DNA from: Pholis gunnellus
Lineage: Eukaryota; Chordata; Actinopteri; Perciformes; Pholidae
Assembly: GCA_910591455.2 (NCBI GenBank)
Contig: OU342819.1
Coordinates: 20,215,762-20,279,761 of the forward strand
Length of the DNA: 64,000 nucleotides
Direction of reading: 5' to 3'
Shown here: piece after piece, positions 23,380 through 35,059 of the stretch
Layout: each line of letters starts with the position of its first letter
Position numbering within the stretch: position 1 is the first letter of the stretch
Program-made: the position numbers and the translations under genes
Notes under the pieces: model-generated
What the model was told of the DNA's origin: nothing
Database searches by the model: none
What the model saw: only the letters and a program-made list of their open reading frames with translations

Positions 23380-26300
23380 AAGAAAGAGACACAGAGCTCT
23401 TGGAGAACCATCAGTGGGATGCAGCCAGAAGGAAGCTTTCTGCACCGCCTTCTCGTAGCAATTAGGAACAGGTATTAACACTTCTTCTGCCTTTAGTCGT
23501 GGTTGGACAACATATTGTGTGAACTACTTGTTTCTGTTTCTGTTGTAAGTGGGGCAGCTGTGCTGAAGTGCCAATAAAGACACAGAAGCAGCAGAGCTGG
23601 GCACTTCAACACCATTTTTACAACCGCCAGTCTCTCATTCAAACCAACCCGTGGATCCTTTTATATCTCTTGTGTTCAAAGTGCTGACTGGGTCCACGAG
23701 CTGTGTGCCCTGAAGGAATAAAAAGGCTTTTAGCAGAGCAGGACAGTTAAAATACATATCACCTCCTCATTAAGGTCCACTCGGACTCCTGGTTGCTTTG
23801 CTGATTCATGCAGTTTTTGTTTTGTTGCCACAAGATGCTTTTAGCTCCTAGCAGACTTCATCACACCCTTCAACACAGCATTATATACTGCCTACGACTT
23901 CACCTCTGCTGCGCTGAAACTTTCCTTATCCCCCCCCCCCCCTCCGAAAAGATATCACATTTCAATACCACAAAGCCCTCAGCTTCTCTGCTCTGCAGCT
24001 GCATCTAAGCCTGAGACACATTTCTTCTCTAGGAAATGTCAATGCAGCGTGTCTTAGTATATCTACTCGAATATGTTTAACAAGATTACTTAATTGTCCT
24101 GCATATGAAGTCCTATTTTCTTAGACAGACAGTCCCCATGTCATGTAAGATTGTTGTTTCTGCATCTACTGGATGAAATAATACATTCTGTTCAGGTGCT
24201 CTGCAAGTAAAACAAATACAATTGACTAAAAGGTTGTGGCAAACAGCAGTTTTTATGTCAGAAATCTGATAAATGAAATGCTACAGTGGCCACTGCAGTG
24301 ACAAATGGAAAGTGTCTGATGCATAGAGAAGAGAGATGTTGGGGGACTTCTCTACGATAGCTGCCACTGAACCAAGTCACAGTCCTGTTTGTAAGGAAGG
24401 CATGGCTCACAATCATCCAACTTCCATCCCATCAGGTCTGCTTGAACATGAATATGTGGCTTTAAAAATAAGCACGAGAGGTTCTCCTAAATATATGACA
24501 GTAAAATATGCTAATCTACCAAACATCTGACGGATATTCTGTTTGGCAAAGAGGAAATGCAGCTTCAGTGGTCTGTCTCTTTCTTACTTCTGGCTCAGTT
24601 TCAAACCCGTATAGCTCTCATTTCCCCCGCCAAGCCCTGTTTTCCCCTCTGACTGGTCGGTTACTGAACGCATCAGAAGCAGTCCGGAGGGGAAACAATG
24701 AAACACGAAGACTGAGAGCGGTTTGACAGCTATATGAAGACGGGAACAAGCCTGACGTCGGTGCAACATCCTCAATTACCCAAATTGATGCTGAGTCTAT
24801 GTTACAAGTTGTCACACAGAACAGAGCTGATGGTTGTTAATGAGACATTATGGGATGCTGTTTAATAATACATTTAGAAAAGATCTTATCTAGTTTTATT
24901 TCAAGTGGTCTTTTTTGTCTTTCTTTGTTGCATCATTTGCATCCTCGCTCAGCTGTATCTGTTTACTACAGAGGGCTTTATTTATCAACGGTGTTTGGAA
25001 CGACTACGGTTTAATTCATTTTGGGATGCAAGCGACAGCTACAAAATAAATATTCAAAAGCAACGGCCACCAAAACAGTCGCATTCAAATTCAAAACTAA
25101 AGTGGTCGAAAAGATGAAAGAGAAAGTTGCTTTTGACATCATTCACCGTCTCAGACTGCAGCTCATTATTCTGAGCACACATTTTATCTGAAAAATACTT
25201 TTATCATAGACTATGTGATTATTAACTTGAGTTCATTGTATGCAGTAAGCAGCAGAATATTTTGACCAACAACTACCTCCTACTGTCCAAAATAAACACG
25301 TAGCCGAAGGACATTTCACAGCAAATACAACTGATTATAAAACATGAGCTGATTTGCTGTTGCCGACAGCAGCTTTCATTATTAAATCTGTGGTGAATAT
25401 TTAACACGATGCCCACGGTACCTTCGTCTAGGTGCAGGCTTCTGCAACAGCTGCAGCATTAAACTACCTGAACTAACTGAAACGTGCTTTACAAAGATCT
25501 GTTCACCTTCCAGTTTGAATGGTGCTGATGCATCACAGCACGCAATTATTCAAATATTGAAGTATTCTATCGATATTTCGTTTTTTTTGTTTAGAACATA
25601 AAAGCTTGAGCTGCATACAGTTAGGTTAGCTGCAAGTGATAATATATTTCATTTGCATTGGAGATGAAATTGAGAGTTGCTGGTTTCTTGTCTGCTCCTG
25701 GCGGTGTAGACGTTTGTCTCACTGCCTCGTCTACGTGTCATTGTTCTGTGTGTGCATGTTGAATGATGCTGCAAGATAGCAGTTACCAAGACATGATGTG
25801 TAGGGTTGTTAAACACTATTAAAGCAAAAGTATAGCTGCAGGTAATATCTGTATGGGACATGAATTAAGCAGCTGCTTACTGTTCCTTGAAAGAAAAGGA
25901 TACACAGCAAAAGTCTCCATAGCGACATGAAGAAGAAAATGTTTGTGGTTTTTAGGTATTCTCGCTCAAATACTATACGACCTGACAAACATGGATGCTG
26001 GACACTCAGAGAAAGATGGGAGTTGAAGAGTCATAAACAACAGAAAGCAGGTGTGAACTCAGAGATGAAAAGACAATAACTGTTATTCATTCATGAGCTT
26101 GAATGATTTATAATCCTCTCTATCAACAAGAGCTGCAATGCAGAGGGATACTTTAAGCCATGTAAACATAAATGCCATCTAAATTCATCTTGATGACAGG
26201 CAATCATTGGTTCATGGGCTGAAAATCCCTGCAGGCATGTTTCACCCTGTGACTTAAATACCTCTGCTTCCTCCTTCTACTTTCATTTCACTGCCTAAAA

Positions 26301-27640
26301 AAGAAACGCAGCTTTTCCTATTTCTCTTGAAATATATGCATCGACCTATTTGTGTTTTCACCATCCTTGCATGAAAGCAATTTTGGCACTGAAAATGGTG
26401 CAGGGGAGCTCCCGAGAGAGTGGCGTGTTTGCATCTATCGAGATAAGTAATTGGCCAACTCCAAATACATGGCTGACACTGAGGGTCACCGGTGGAATTA
26501 TTTATTTTCTGGTTTGCAGACAACCAGGCCGCCTGGCTGATTGAAACCAAATCGATCTTAGAAATGGAGTTGGGTCTACGCTCATACATGCATACACGCA
26601 AATCATAAAAAGTCTGCAGCCCTCCAAAGAGGACAAGAGGACACATGCATGCATGAGGAGACCGACACAAACAAAGTGTCGTGAATATCTGCTGCAACTA
26701 ACACATTTTCACCCCCAACTCAAATATCGACGCTTGGTCAGAGCCTCTTGGTATCGCAGATCGGCGCGCTAGGCGCCCCTCACGTTAGTTTTAACGTTTG
26801 ACAAAATGTCGAGAATGGATTGTTTTTATACAGCGGGACAAGCTGGAACAGATGCCTTGTGTTTGTGATTACTTCAAAAAGGTTTTCACACGTTTGATTC
26901 AATGTAAGCTGCAATTCAATGAATAGTTCAAGTTCAAATATGCTTAGTTTGGATTAATGGGTCATAAACATTGTTATAAAAGCAAATATATGACTCAAAA
27001 ATCTATCTTCAAATGAACATGGATAAAATAGACACAATGGAAAATATATATATATGTTTTGAATCAACACATTCACACACATGAAGCGCTTTGTTTGGGT
27101 CTCATTGCCAACTGTTTGTCGTATTAGACCTCTGGTGGTTTCACTTCTCATCGTGATGTAGAATCGTACACCGTGACCTCACTGTGGCTGTGGTCAGGTT
27201 TCAACCGTGGTCACATCGAGCACAGAATTCATAGAATTGTTCTACTTTGTTATCCAATTTGAGGATATTGATTTAACTGATGTTTCTATTTTGTTGGCAC
27301 TTTGAATCTACAGAACGAATGTCATATTGAAATGTTGCAGACTGTGTCAGGCATTCAAAGAGCACATTCAGAAGATGCTCCACGAGGAACGAAATTGATT
27401 AAAATAAGCGAGGATCATTTCCTTTTTAATATCTTTCTGGTCTGAATGTGCTTCAACTTCAAACAGCGCAGTCGGAGCCTCGACCGATCCTGCTGTCTGC
27501 TAATGAGGAATACTGCCAAACATCCAGACCCTCGCTTCCTCCTACCTACACGACTGTCATCCACGTCTTACTCGCCTAAACCATTCAGCAGTTGCCGTCT
27601 ACTGTTGGTGCAGAGTGATTTCTCACAAACACACGTGAAC
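23380..27640. other. Mostly featureless non-coding stretch
   Basis: About 4.3 kb without a supported gene. A 13-base C run lies at 23930-23942. The 147-codon minus-strand frame at 26254-26697 has no good flanking splice pair, and its composition fits chance. Confidence 0.45.
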
Positions 27641-27646
27641 ACTTTG

Positions 27647-27672
27647 CCCCCCCCCCACACACACACACACAC
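27647..27672. repeat. C10 followed by (CA)8
   Basis: A C homopolymer passes into a CA run immediately upstream of the LINE fragment. Confidence 0.93.
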
Positions 27673-27674
27673 TC

Positions 27675-27975
27675 CATTACAGAATTCAATTTAAGATTCT
27701 ATTGATTACTTTTAAATCCCTGCATGCTCTGGCTGCACTTTACTCTTCAGCCTTTATTCTGCTCCGAGACCTCAGATCAGAAAATCAAATCAACAAACAA
27801 TCTGCCTCAAAGTCACATCAGCTGAGGTGCTGCTTGAGTTTAAAAAACGTTTCAAACGTCACCTGTAGAGTCCGCCATTTCTATATCTTTTTTTTTTTTA
27901 TATGATGTTCTTTAAAATTGAAGCACTTTGGAACTCAGGTTTTGAACTCTGCCATCAAAATAAAGTGTTTTAGTG
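27675..27975 (+). mobile_element. LINE (L2/Maui-type) 3' end with reading-frame terminus
   Basis: From 27681 the frame encodes Arg-Ile-Gln-Phe-Lys-Ile-Leu followed by Thr-Phe-Lys-Ser-Leu-His. This matches the conserved block near the C-terminus of fish L2/Maui/Rex1 reverse transcriptase proteins. After a deletion and frame shift, a second frame encodes Phe-Lys-Lys-Arg-Phe-Lys-Arg-His-Leu and stops at TAG 27865-27867, as expected for the family. The 3' untranslated part has the GAAGCACTTTGGAA motif and ends in AAAATAAAG near 27957-27965. It is 5'-truncated and inactive. Confidence 0.78.
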
Positions 27976-28134
27976 TCGTTGTTATTATTTCTGCGTTAAT
28001 TGTAAACTGACTTTGAAAGTGACAACAAGCGGTCCGACCAAGAGTCCCAATGTGACCAGATGGGATGAGAAGTTGTTGAAGTATGCACAATAACACAATG
28101 ATCAGACGCTCCGCTGCCGTCGCAGTAAACACGT

Positions 28135-28350
28135 AGTAAACACGCATTAGGCAACAAAGCCACTTAGTTGCCGTACTTATTCTAAGACCAACTATGATTT
28201 CCTGAACAACATAAATGTAAACAATGTAACATATGTAGCAAAAAACCGTCACAAACTAACATAACAAATTCAAAATAATTCAAAATAACCCAACAACACT
28301 TTGGGATACGAACACCGGCCGCCTGGTTGAAAGTCCTGTGATAGTTTGAA
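28135..28350 (+). repeat. Dispersed repeat family 1, degraded copy
   Basis: Contains AGGCAACAAAGCCACTTAG near 28148 and ACGAACACCGGCCGCCTGG, then TTGAAAGTCCTGTG near 28308-28342. These blocks match, in order, those in the copies at 38460-38735 and 58000-58415. The central part is strongly diverged. Confidence 0.5.
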
Positions 28351-28619
28351 AAGGGTAGAATACTGTTCTTTGTATCTCTGTTCAGGAGTTTATGTTTCCC
28401 TTTGAGATGAAAAACAAGATTCCCTGACCTCTTTTAAAGCCAACACATGCTATAATTAATACCGCGTGCTCGCCCACACTGCTGTTTTCAATTATTCAGA
28501 CCTCTGCACCGGCTGAGCTCCGCCGCTCAAACGCCTCATAATCAAGCTAAAGAAGAAGAAGCTACAGCGAAAAAGTGCACGGAAATCCAACAGAGTGCAC
28601 GGGGAGAGTGAGATGAGAT

Positions 28620-28770
28620 TAACGAGACACTCGGAGCACTTGTGTCTCCTGCAGCGTCTTCAAAGTAATTAACAGCGGCTCTTCGTCGACCTTACAGGTG
28701 CCTTTTTCAATGGTCGTTACCTTAATTGTAATTTAAGAGACGGTCGCTGTGGATGGGTGAGGCGGGAGAG
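28620..28770. promoter_or_regulatory. Possible conserved non-coding block
   Basis: Contains GTAATTAAC and TTAATTGTAATTTAA with GC-rich interludes and no repeat, just before the long AG array. Flagged on appearance alone. Confidence 0.12.
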
Positions 28771-28846
28771 GACGGGGTCGAGAGCAAAGTCAAGGTGAGT
28801 AAATATAACACTGCTTCATTTATTGGATGAAAGGACAGTCAGAGGC

Positions 28847-28848
<2 letters not shown>

Positions 28849-28928
<80 letters not shown>
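28849..28928. repeat. Microsatellite (AG)40
   Basis: Perfect AG array of about 80 bases, a mirror-symmetric polypurine tract that can adopt triplex (H-DNA) structure. The poly-Ser-Leu minus-strand frame is an artefact. Confidence 0.98.
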
Positions 28929-28931
<3 letters not shown>

Positions 28932-29040
28932 TCTCTGACTTTGTCTGTGTTCTCCTAATGACTTGGTGTTTATGCGGCTCAGGATGCTAAACTTTAACCT
29001 CACGGGAGCCGAGATTACAGGTCTCAAGGAACACCCGCCC

Positions 29041-29042
<2 letters not shown>

Positions 29043-29091
<49 letters not shown>

Positions 29092-29098
29092 TGTGTTT
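29043..29098. repeat. Microsatellite (GT)28, slightly interrupted
   Basis: Long GT array with two TTTG interruptions at its 3' end. Confidence 0.97.
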
Positions 29099-29384
29099 GC
29101 GTTGAGGGTTTAAATTCCTTTGACAGTCCACTTTCTCCGGAGGGCAGAGTGCTAATGAACTCTACTGGAGTCATTGTACAGTAACTACAGATATCACACA
29201 CATCATTATTTCACAATTACAATTATGTATTATGGTCCCACTGTGCTGCCGTATATTTATTAAATACAAATAAATAAATGAAATGTATTACCTTGTATCC
29301 CAGCAAGCACCAGGAGTCCACTTGCATTGTTTTACAGACTAAATCCATTATATTTTAATTTAGCATGAAAGTAATTAAAATTAG

Positions 29385-29690
29385 GCTGGGTCCAAAGTTA
29401 GTGTTAGGAGACACATGCACGCTGACCCGCCAGATGGCACTTTCAAAAAGCACTTGTCAGGTGATTGGATGAACCGTTTCTCAATCAAACTTGCCGAAGC
29501 CAGTCGGGAGGAGAGAGAAAGAATAAAGAACTTCTCTCCAGCTCTGACATAACTGATGGTTTTGCAGCATCTACTCTAACCATTGTTGTTGAGAACGAAC
29601 AGTCGCCACTCCGTGACATCACACACGCCTAAGCCACGCCCCTTGCTGCCAGTAGCGCCTCACACGATGCTGACTGGACACTTTACTTGA
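29385..29690. repeat. Possible dispersed repeat fragment
   Basis: The segment has the look of fish dispersed repeats: GATTGGATGAACCGTTTCTC, then CAATCAAACTTGCC and a CTAAGCCACGCCCC motif. A similar AAGCCACGCCCC occurs once more near 20020. I have no second full copy in the window and no visible termini. Confidence 0.25.
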
Positions 29691-30129
29691 AGCCTGACCA
29701 GATGGATTGTGTTGGGAAACAACAGCTCGTGTTCACGGAGAGAACTCGCCCAACCCCCCGAGCCGTGTCCTCCTCCATCGCCACCGAAACAGAACAGCAG
29801 GTTTAAATTAAGATTAAATGGATTTATTATCCAACAAACAGTTACAAAACAGTTACAAACCGAATCAAACTATCAATAACAAAACAAACATATAAATCCA
29901 TGAAATACGAGGCCCCGTTCGGGCCACACGACAGACAGGTATGGCTGCTCCACGGACAGGAGGAGGTCTGAAGATCCTTTGTTCCTGCTGAGTCTCTCAA
30001 AAGTTTCATGTTTCACATTTCTCAGCCAATCGATCAGCTCAGTGATTGGCCGAACCCTTCGGACTTCCGTCGGCCATCTTCTTGACCCATTCCTCCCTCC
30101 TTGAAGGCTGTGCCCCCTCTCTCTGATCT

Positions 30130-30310
30130 TTATTACTTCATGTCGGTGTCATAAATTCTCTGGTTTCTCTCACAGTGCACACAATACATCCAGTACCTGC
30201 TTTTAGTTTAAACCTTCTACAAGTAAACATATTGTAAACATGTAACGATTACACTTCTTGTAAGTCGCTTTGGATAAAAGCGTCTGCTAAATGACTGTAA
30301 TGTAATGTAA
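30130..30310 (+). mobile_element. L2-type LINE or SINE 3' tail with conserved stem-loop
   Basis: The sequence CGCTTTGGATAAAAGCG at 30266-30282 forms a perfect 6-bp stem (CGCTTT/AAAGCG) with a GGATA loop. This is the 3' recognition hairpin of the UnaL2/L2 clade, shared by partner SINEs. It is followed by GTCTGCTAAATGAC and tandem TGTAA units at 30296-30310, the typical variable tail. No tRNA-like head or reverse transcriptase frame is visible upstream, so LINE versus SINE is open and the 5' boundary is approximate. Confidence 0.8.
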
Positions 30311-31247
30311 CACATACGATCCACGCTAGGAGCGCTTTTAAACTTAAATTCCTCACAACTATCGTGTGATATGAGACCCTGTGATTCTCACGTGATCTCT
30401 TCGGCATCGCGAGTCTGCAGCTGCCGTACAAGTTTAACATGCTTATGTTTGAATGAATCCATAAGGAACATTTTCTTTCAGAGCCCTGAAAACACCTTCC
30501 TGCTGTGTTCGGATAAAACAATGTTCATAAGAGCGGTGAGAGTGGACCAACACAGCAACATGGTGCTGGAAGCGAGGCGGGAAAAGTCAGGTGATGGAAC
30601 GAGATCCTTTAATGTCTAATTATTAAGGAAACACCATTGATGCTTGTTTTATTGCAGACTGCTGGTGAGACCAACGTCCAACGGAAAGTGGAGGGCAGCA
30701 TTCCTAAATATCTTCTCATCAGTCTTCTTTGTGACTTTAAAAGTGCATTTGTTTTGCGGTCAGCGCGGTAGCTCGGCCTTTGAAATGCTAAATATCTAAA
30801 TATTATCGCCCAACCCTTCCAGAAATGTAAATGTAGTTTCCCTATAGGAAGGTCAGAGCCTTCCCCTTGCATTCACTCAACATGTCCATCGGTCTCCTCG
30901 CTGCCATCGCGTTGCTTCATTCCACCACAGCAGACTAAACACCTGTTGAATCACAATGGATGTGAGTGAGGCGAACATGGCACCATGCTGTGCCGGAAAC
31001 ACCGCCTCAGCCCGCTCTTATCGGCTCCTCTTTGATTTAAAAATAGCCATGTTCGTGTTTTGGTGAAAAAAAATGAATTGCAAATAGCTGCTGAGCTCGT
31101 ATTACAGACGGTGAGGTGAAGCGACGTGCGCAGGGCCGGCGTGTTTGTGCTGCAGCGAGGAGCGCTGAGTGGAAGAGGCAGGTCAATACAGACCGGGCTG
31201 TAAACACACTGACAGAATGGAATAATTAGTAAATCTCTGTCATGTCT

Positions 31248-31264
31248 GGGAGGGAGGGGAGGGG
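31248..31264 (+). other. G-quadruplex motif
   Basis: Four G runs (3, 3, 4 and 4 bases) are separated by single A loops. This is a canonical intramolecular G-quadruplex pattern with minimal loops, which are the most stable in vitro. Confidence 0.7.
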
Positions 31265-31361
31265 AGAGGAGAGGAGAGGAGGGGAGGGGAGAGGAGGGGA
31301 GAGGAGGGGAGAGGAGGGGAGAGGAGGGGAGGGGAGAGGAGAGGAGAGGAGGGGAGAGGAA
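31249..31361. repeat. GGGGA/GAGGA pentamer minisatellite
   Basis: About 110 bases of alternating GGGGA, GGAGA and GAGGA pentamers. It starts the longer polypurine tract that follows. Confidence 0.9.
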
Positions 31362-31379
31362 GCTTTCTGGTGTGGTGTT

Positions 31380-31860
31380 GGGGTTCAAGGATGTAATAAA
31401 TGATAGGAAGAAGGAAGAAAGGTTCAGCGAAGTACAAAGTTGAAGAAGGAAGTGAAACAAAAATGGAGAGAGACGGGAAGGAAGAATAAAAAATGACTAG
31501 AAGGAGAGATGAGAAAAGAGCAAGGATAGAATATACGTCATTGGAGGAAAGAAAGATGGACGAAAGGAGAGCTGGAGTAGGGAAGACGGAGGAAAGGAAA
31601 GGGAAGAAGAAGAGTTAGACAATGAAAGAAATAAAGGAAGGAGAGAGGGAGGAAAGTAAGAATGAAGAACAGAAAGAAGAGCAGGAGGACGAGATAGGAA
31701 GGAAGGAAATGAAGCATGAAGAGAGAGTAAAGAAGGAAAGGAAAGAGTGTGGAAGTAAATCAAGAAAGGAAGTGATTGAGGTGAAACAAAAACGGGTGGT
31801 GGAGGAAAGGAAGAAGGACGGACAGAAAATAATTAAGTGGGAATGAAAGAGGAGTTAGGA
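31380..31860. repeat. Long polypurine tract
   Basis: Nearly 500 bases of A and G with few pyrimidines on the plus strand, made of diverged GGAAG and GAAAG units. Its Lys/Glu-rich plus frames and Ser/Pro/Leu-rich minus frames are low-complexity artefacts. Confidence 0.85.
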
Positions 31861-32029
31861 AGATGATACTTGGTGATCCACTAGAATAGTCTAGCTGTAA
31901 ACATCCGGACCCGGTGTTGGGTCATTGATCCACTTGGACAGGAAAAGACTAAAGTGGCATTTCAGCAGACCAATCGACCTTCACCTTCCTTTGCTAAGTA
32001 CCCAAATGTGCCGGTCTGGTCTGTAAAAG

Positions 32030-32290
32030 AAACGGAAAAAGGTGGAGGAAAGAAGAAAGGAAAGGGAGCAAGGAGAGGGAATGAGAATGAAGCAAAGATG
32101 GGATGGAGGACGGAGGGGACAATGCAAGAAAAGGAAGGGAACATAGGAAAGGAATGAAGAAAAAAAAGGTGAAGAGGTGTAGAGGGAAGGAAAATGAGGA
32201 GGAAGGACAGGAAGGACGCAAAGTAAGGATGGAAGGAGGTGAGTAGATATTGATGGAGAGGACGAACGAAGAAGAAAAACAGAAAACAAT
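32030..32290. repeat. Second polypurine tract
   Basis: Purine-rich sequence with GGAAGG and AGGGAAAGG units, separated from the previous tract by about 170 bases of ordinary sequence. It probably has the same origin. Confidence 0.8.
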
Positions 32291-32318
32291 CCTGCTGTTT
32301 GTGTTTCTGTATTACAGT

Positions 32319-32341
32319 CGGCACAGTCGGCACAGTCGGCA
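32319..32341. repeat. Three tandem copies of a 9-bp unit
   Basis: Three consecutive copies of a 9-base unit (CAGTCGGCA type) follow a TATTA spacer. Confidence 0.8.
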
Positions 32342-32403
32342 TGTCTTTCTCCTCTCACGTGTCCGCTACGAGCTGCTTCGCCAGCTCGTCCGTCATTCTG
32401 GTT

Positions 32404-32420
32404 AAAAAAAAAAAAAAAAA
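32404..32420. repeat. Poly-A run
   Basis: About 17 A on the plus strand. No retroposed gene or SINE body is recognisable before it. Confidence 0.85.
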
Positions 32421-33590
32421 GCTTTTTGCAACAGACTGATTCATCATTCAACACTATTCATCGTCCTGCTGTCAGATTTGCCCGCAAGGCTGCCAGTCAA
32501 AAAAAACAGGACGCCAATAAACCACCTGGCACTCGGTAGAGGGGAGAAAGAAAAAGCCAGCTTGCCACAATAAACCCCCCTCAACTCCTCTTCATGTCTG
32601 AGGAAACAGGCAGTTGATCCGGGAAGCGGCGGGAGGAAGAGTGATGAGACGGCTGCGCTTTGCAGAAGGTCGAGTCAAACGCGAGCATCTGCCAACAGAA
32701 AGTGAGTTTTTTCTGGGACTCATCTGAGCGCCATGTAGCGCCTTCGACTGCCGGCACTGATGAACGCCAAAGTGGGAAAAGGCCGTTTACATCTGGGGAA
32801 AAGGAGGAGCAGGAGGAGGAGAGGGTGGGAGGAGTATTTACGATCTGTGCTTTTAGCCAAATGTTCAAACTGTGGCTCCGATAAGCAATTTACGGCCCTA
32901 GATTAAAGTGCAGTGTTGAAACAGAAGAGGGGAGCCATCTGCTCGCCGCTCTCCAGCCCTCTTGTCTTCACATGTGTGAGAGAACAAGTCCGTAAGAGGC
33001 CGTACGCCGCCTCTGGCACAGATGAGTGACCTGGGGCTGATTGGTTGAAAAAGAGCAGTTGGTGGTTATCTTCGGGTTGTTCCACAGAACACGAGGGCGT
33101 ACGACGGAAACAGCGTCGCGTTGAAACCCCGGATGAAACTCGGCAAAAAAAAAACAAAGAAGCAACATGTCACGGTGTACTGACAGACCCTGAAGTACAC
33201 GTCTACATCGCTGCACCGAGGTGAAGCAAGACTTGCACCTTAATAACTGGTGTTAAATTGCTCTGAGAGGTTGCAGCCCTCCAAAAAAATGCATCTAAAA
33301 GTAGTTATCAGTAGTTATTGTTTAAATGTGAATCAGGAAACCACATGTTTGGTATAAATCAGACGGGAACCTCCGGTTATGAAAAGTGAAGCCAACTAAA
33401 TCCACTCCTTATATACAGTCTGTGGTATAAATGAGAGTTTAAACCCAATGCTTTCTGCAAGGAAACATGTTGCTTATACAATAAAAAAAAAAAATCTAAT
33501 TCAATCAGATTATGAAATGAAACAATGTATTTGGGAAAATAATGAACTCAAAGTCAAAATCCAATGTGAGAACCTGTTTCTCTAATACAG

Positions 33591-33818
33591 ATGTCAGTGA
33601 CGCACGTGACAATTCCTCAGCAGTAGCTACCGCAGGTGTGCCTTTTGAGCAGCTTGTGGAGCAGGATGCACTCGCCGCCCCGACAGCCTCCATTGACTGG
33701 GAGGTTAAAGCCTCACGTGTCCCTGAGGGCTGCAGCAAAACTATCAACCACATCCTAGAAGATTGTGCAACCGCCATGTCGCCAGACGGCTGGCTCGCCA
33801 TCACAGCTGATCCAGATG
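33591..33818 (+). CDS. Candidate internal exon, symmetric phase 1-1
   Basis: The acceptor CCTGTTTCTCTAATACAG ends at 33590 and the donor GATG|GTAAAG starts at 33819. The 228-nt segment is a multiple of three and is open in the phase-1 frame, giving about 76 residues rich in Asp, Glu, Ala, Ser and Thr with two Trp. It is GC-richer than its AT-rich flanks, and a (GT)20 repeat starts about 30 bases into the downstream intron. Symmetric 1-1 exons are typical of extracellular modules, but I recognise no module. The minus strand is also open with weaker splice sites, so strand is not certain. Confidence 0.35.
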
Positions 33819-33848
33819 GTAAAGGTGACAAAAGGTGCCAAAGGGGAT

Positions 33849-33850
<2 letters not shown>

Positions 33851-33890
<40 letters not shown>
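33851..33890. repeat. Microsatellite (GT)20
   Basis: Perfect GT array. Confidence 0.97.
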
Positions 33891-33893
<3 letters not shown>

Positions 33894-34157
33894 GGAGAGG
33901 ATCACGGCCTACTCTCACAATGTGTTTTTTGTTCGCTTCAGACACCTGCTGTACCCATCACTTAATGTTCATTCCACATGTGGTCCATCTGTCCACCTGT
34001 GGTGAGGGGAAATTTTAATTTAGTCACACAGACATCAACTGTAAATGACGCCGACCTAAATGCACTAATTTGGGGGGATGTTGCATTTGCACACAAACGA
34101 GTACAACACAGCCTCAATCCTCCTCAGCAGACAGGCTGGAGAAGGAGCAGCAGACTC

Positions 34158-34174
34158 TATATATATATATATAT
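34158..34174. repeat. Microsatellite (TA)8
   Basis: Short perfect TA run. Confidence 0.9.
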
Positions 34175-34539
34175 GTATTCTGCAGCGGTGCTCTGCTGAC
34201 GACACTTAACCATCCATCCTCTGCTCGCTCGGTTCCAATAATCAAGTCAGAGGGTAAAGTAATAAAAACAAGGCAGCAAAAATCTCAATTTCATCGAGTT
34301 AATTGTTTATGTTAACGAGTCCTGAAGGTCTCAACGTTTCAAAACAAGAGACAACTTACAACAATATAAATTAACTTGACGAAGACGAACGTGATCTGAG
34401 CGTGACGAGTGATCGGACCGAGTCTGATCCCGTCTGGGACAGTTGGTGTTGACAAAGTAGCAAATGAAATCATAAAGTGTGTGATATTTAAAGAAGAACA
34501 ATTTCAATGTGTGGTTTGTTTCACCTCGTCTCCATCCCG

Positions 34540-34765
34540 AGGGTTAGCGGGAGCGCTACGTGGTGTTCGGAGTGTTCCTGGTCCTCCAGCAGCAGAGATT
34601 GATCTGCTGCCCTGTTGCGTTTGTGGGCCTCAGCGCACATGTCCTGTCTGCAGGGTCTCCACGTTGTGGGACTGGAGAACAGGGGTGCCGAACCTCATGT
34701 CCAGAGTCGGACCCCTACCGGAGAAAAGAAGGCTTTTGCCCCGAGGTGGTGAAGCGGATTTGAAC
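34540..34765 (+). other. GC-rich island of unknown nature
   Basis: GC content is clearly higher than in the flanks. Two plus-strand frames are open, one with a Cys-Cys-Val-Cys-Gly-Pro-Gln motif and one with a hydrophobic stretch near 34560-34600. A T/C-rich tract and AG precede it near 34552, and a possible donor CTG|GTTAGA follows at about 34769. A coding exon, an old transposon or an isolated GC peak are all possible. Confidence 0.2.
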
Positions 34766-35059
34766 CTGGTTAGAATGGTTTCATCCAGTGTTCGTAGCTA
34801 TTCCAACGAAAAATAACGTGTCGTAATTCCTAGATATCCGTATGTTAACCACGTAATAATGAACGAGGAAGTATAAAGAATACAAAAACACACCCAGGGC
34901 AGGAGGACGGGGAGGTGGATGGGTCCATAGTTCTCCGTGTGAAACAAGAAGTCAACATTGATTTAGTCGTCTCGTAACTTGCAAAGACTGCATGTATGTA
35001 ACTAGTGGACATTGATACCACTAGCAACACGCTGGCTTTAGGAAAAAGCACAAAAAGTG

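Noticed and set aside
28839..29201. 120-codon Ser-Leu and His-Thr frame
   Set aside because: A translation of the (AG)40 and (GT)28 microsatellites.
31951..32454. Overlapping 126-157 codon minus-strand frames
   Set aside because: They lie in polypurine sequence and have low-complexity Ser/Phe/Pro composition.
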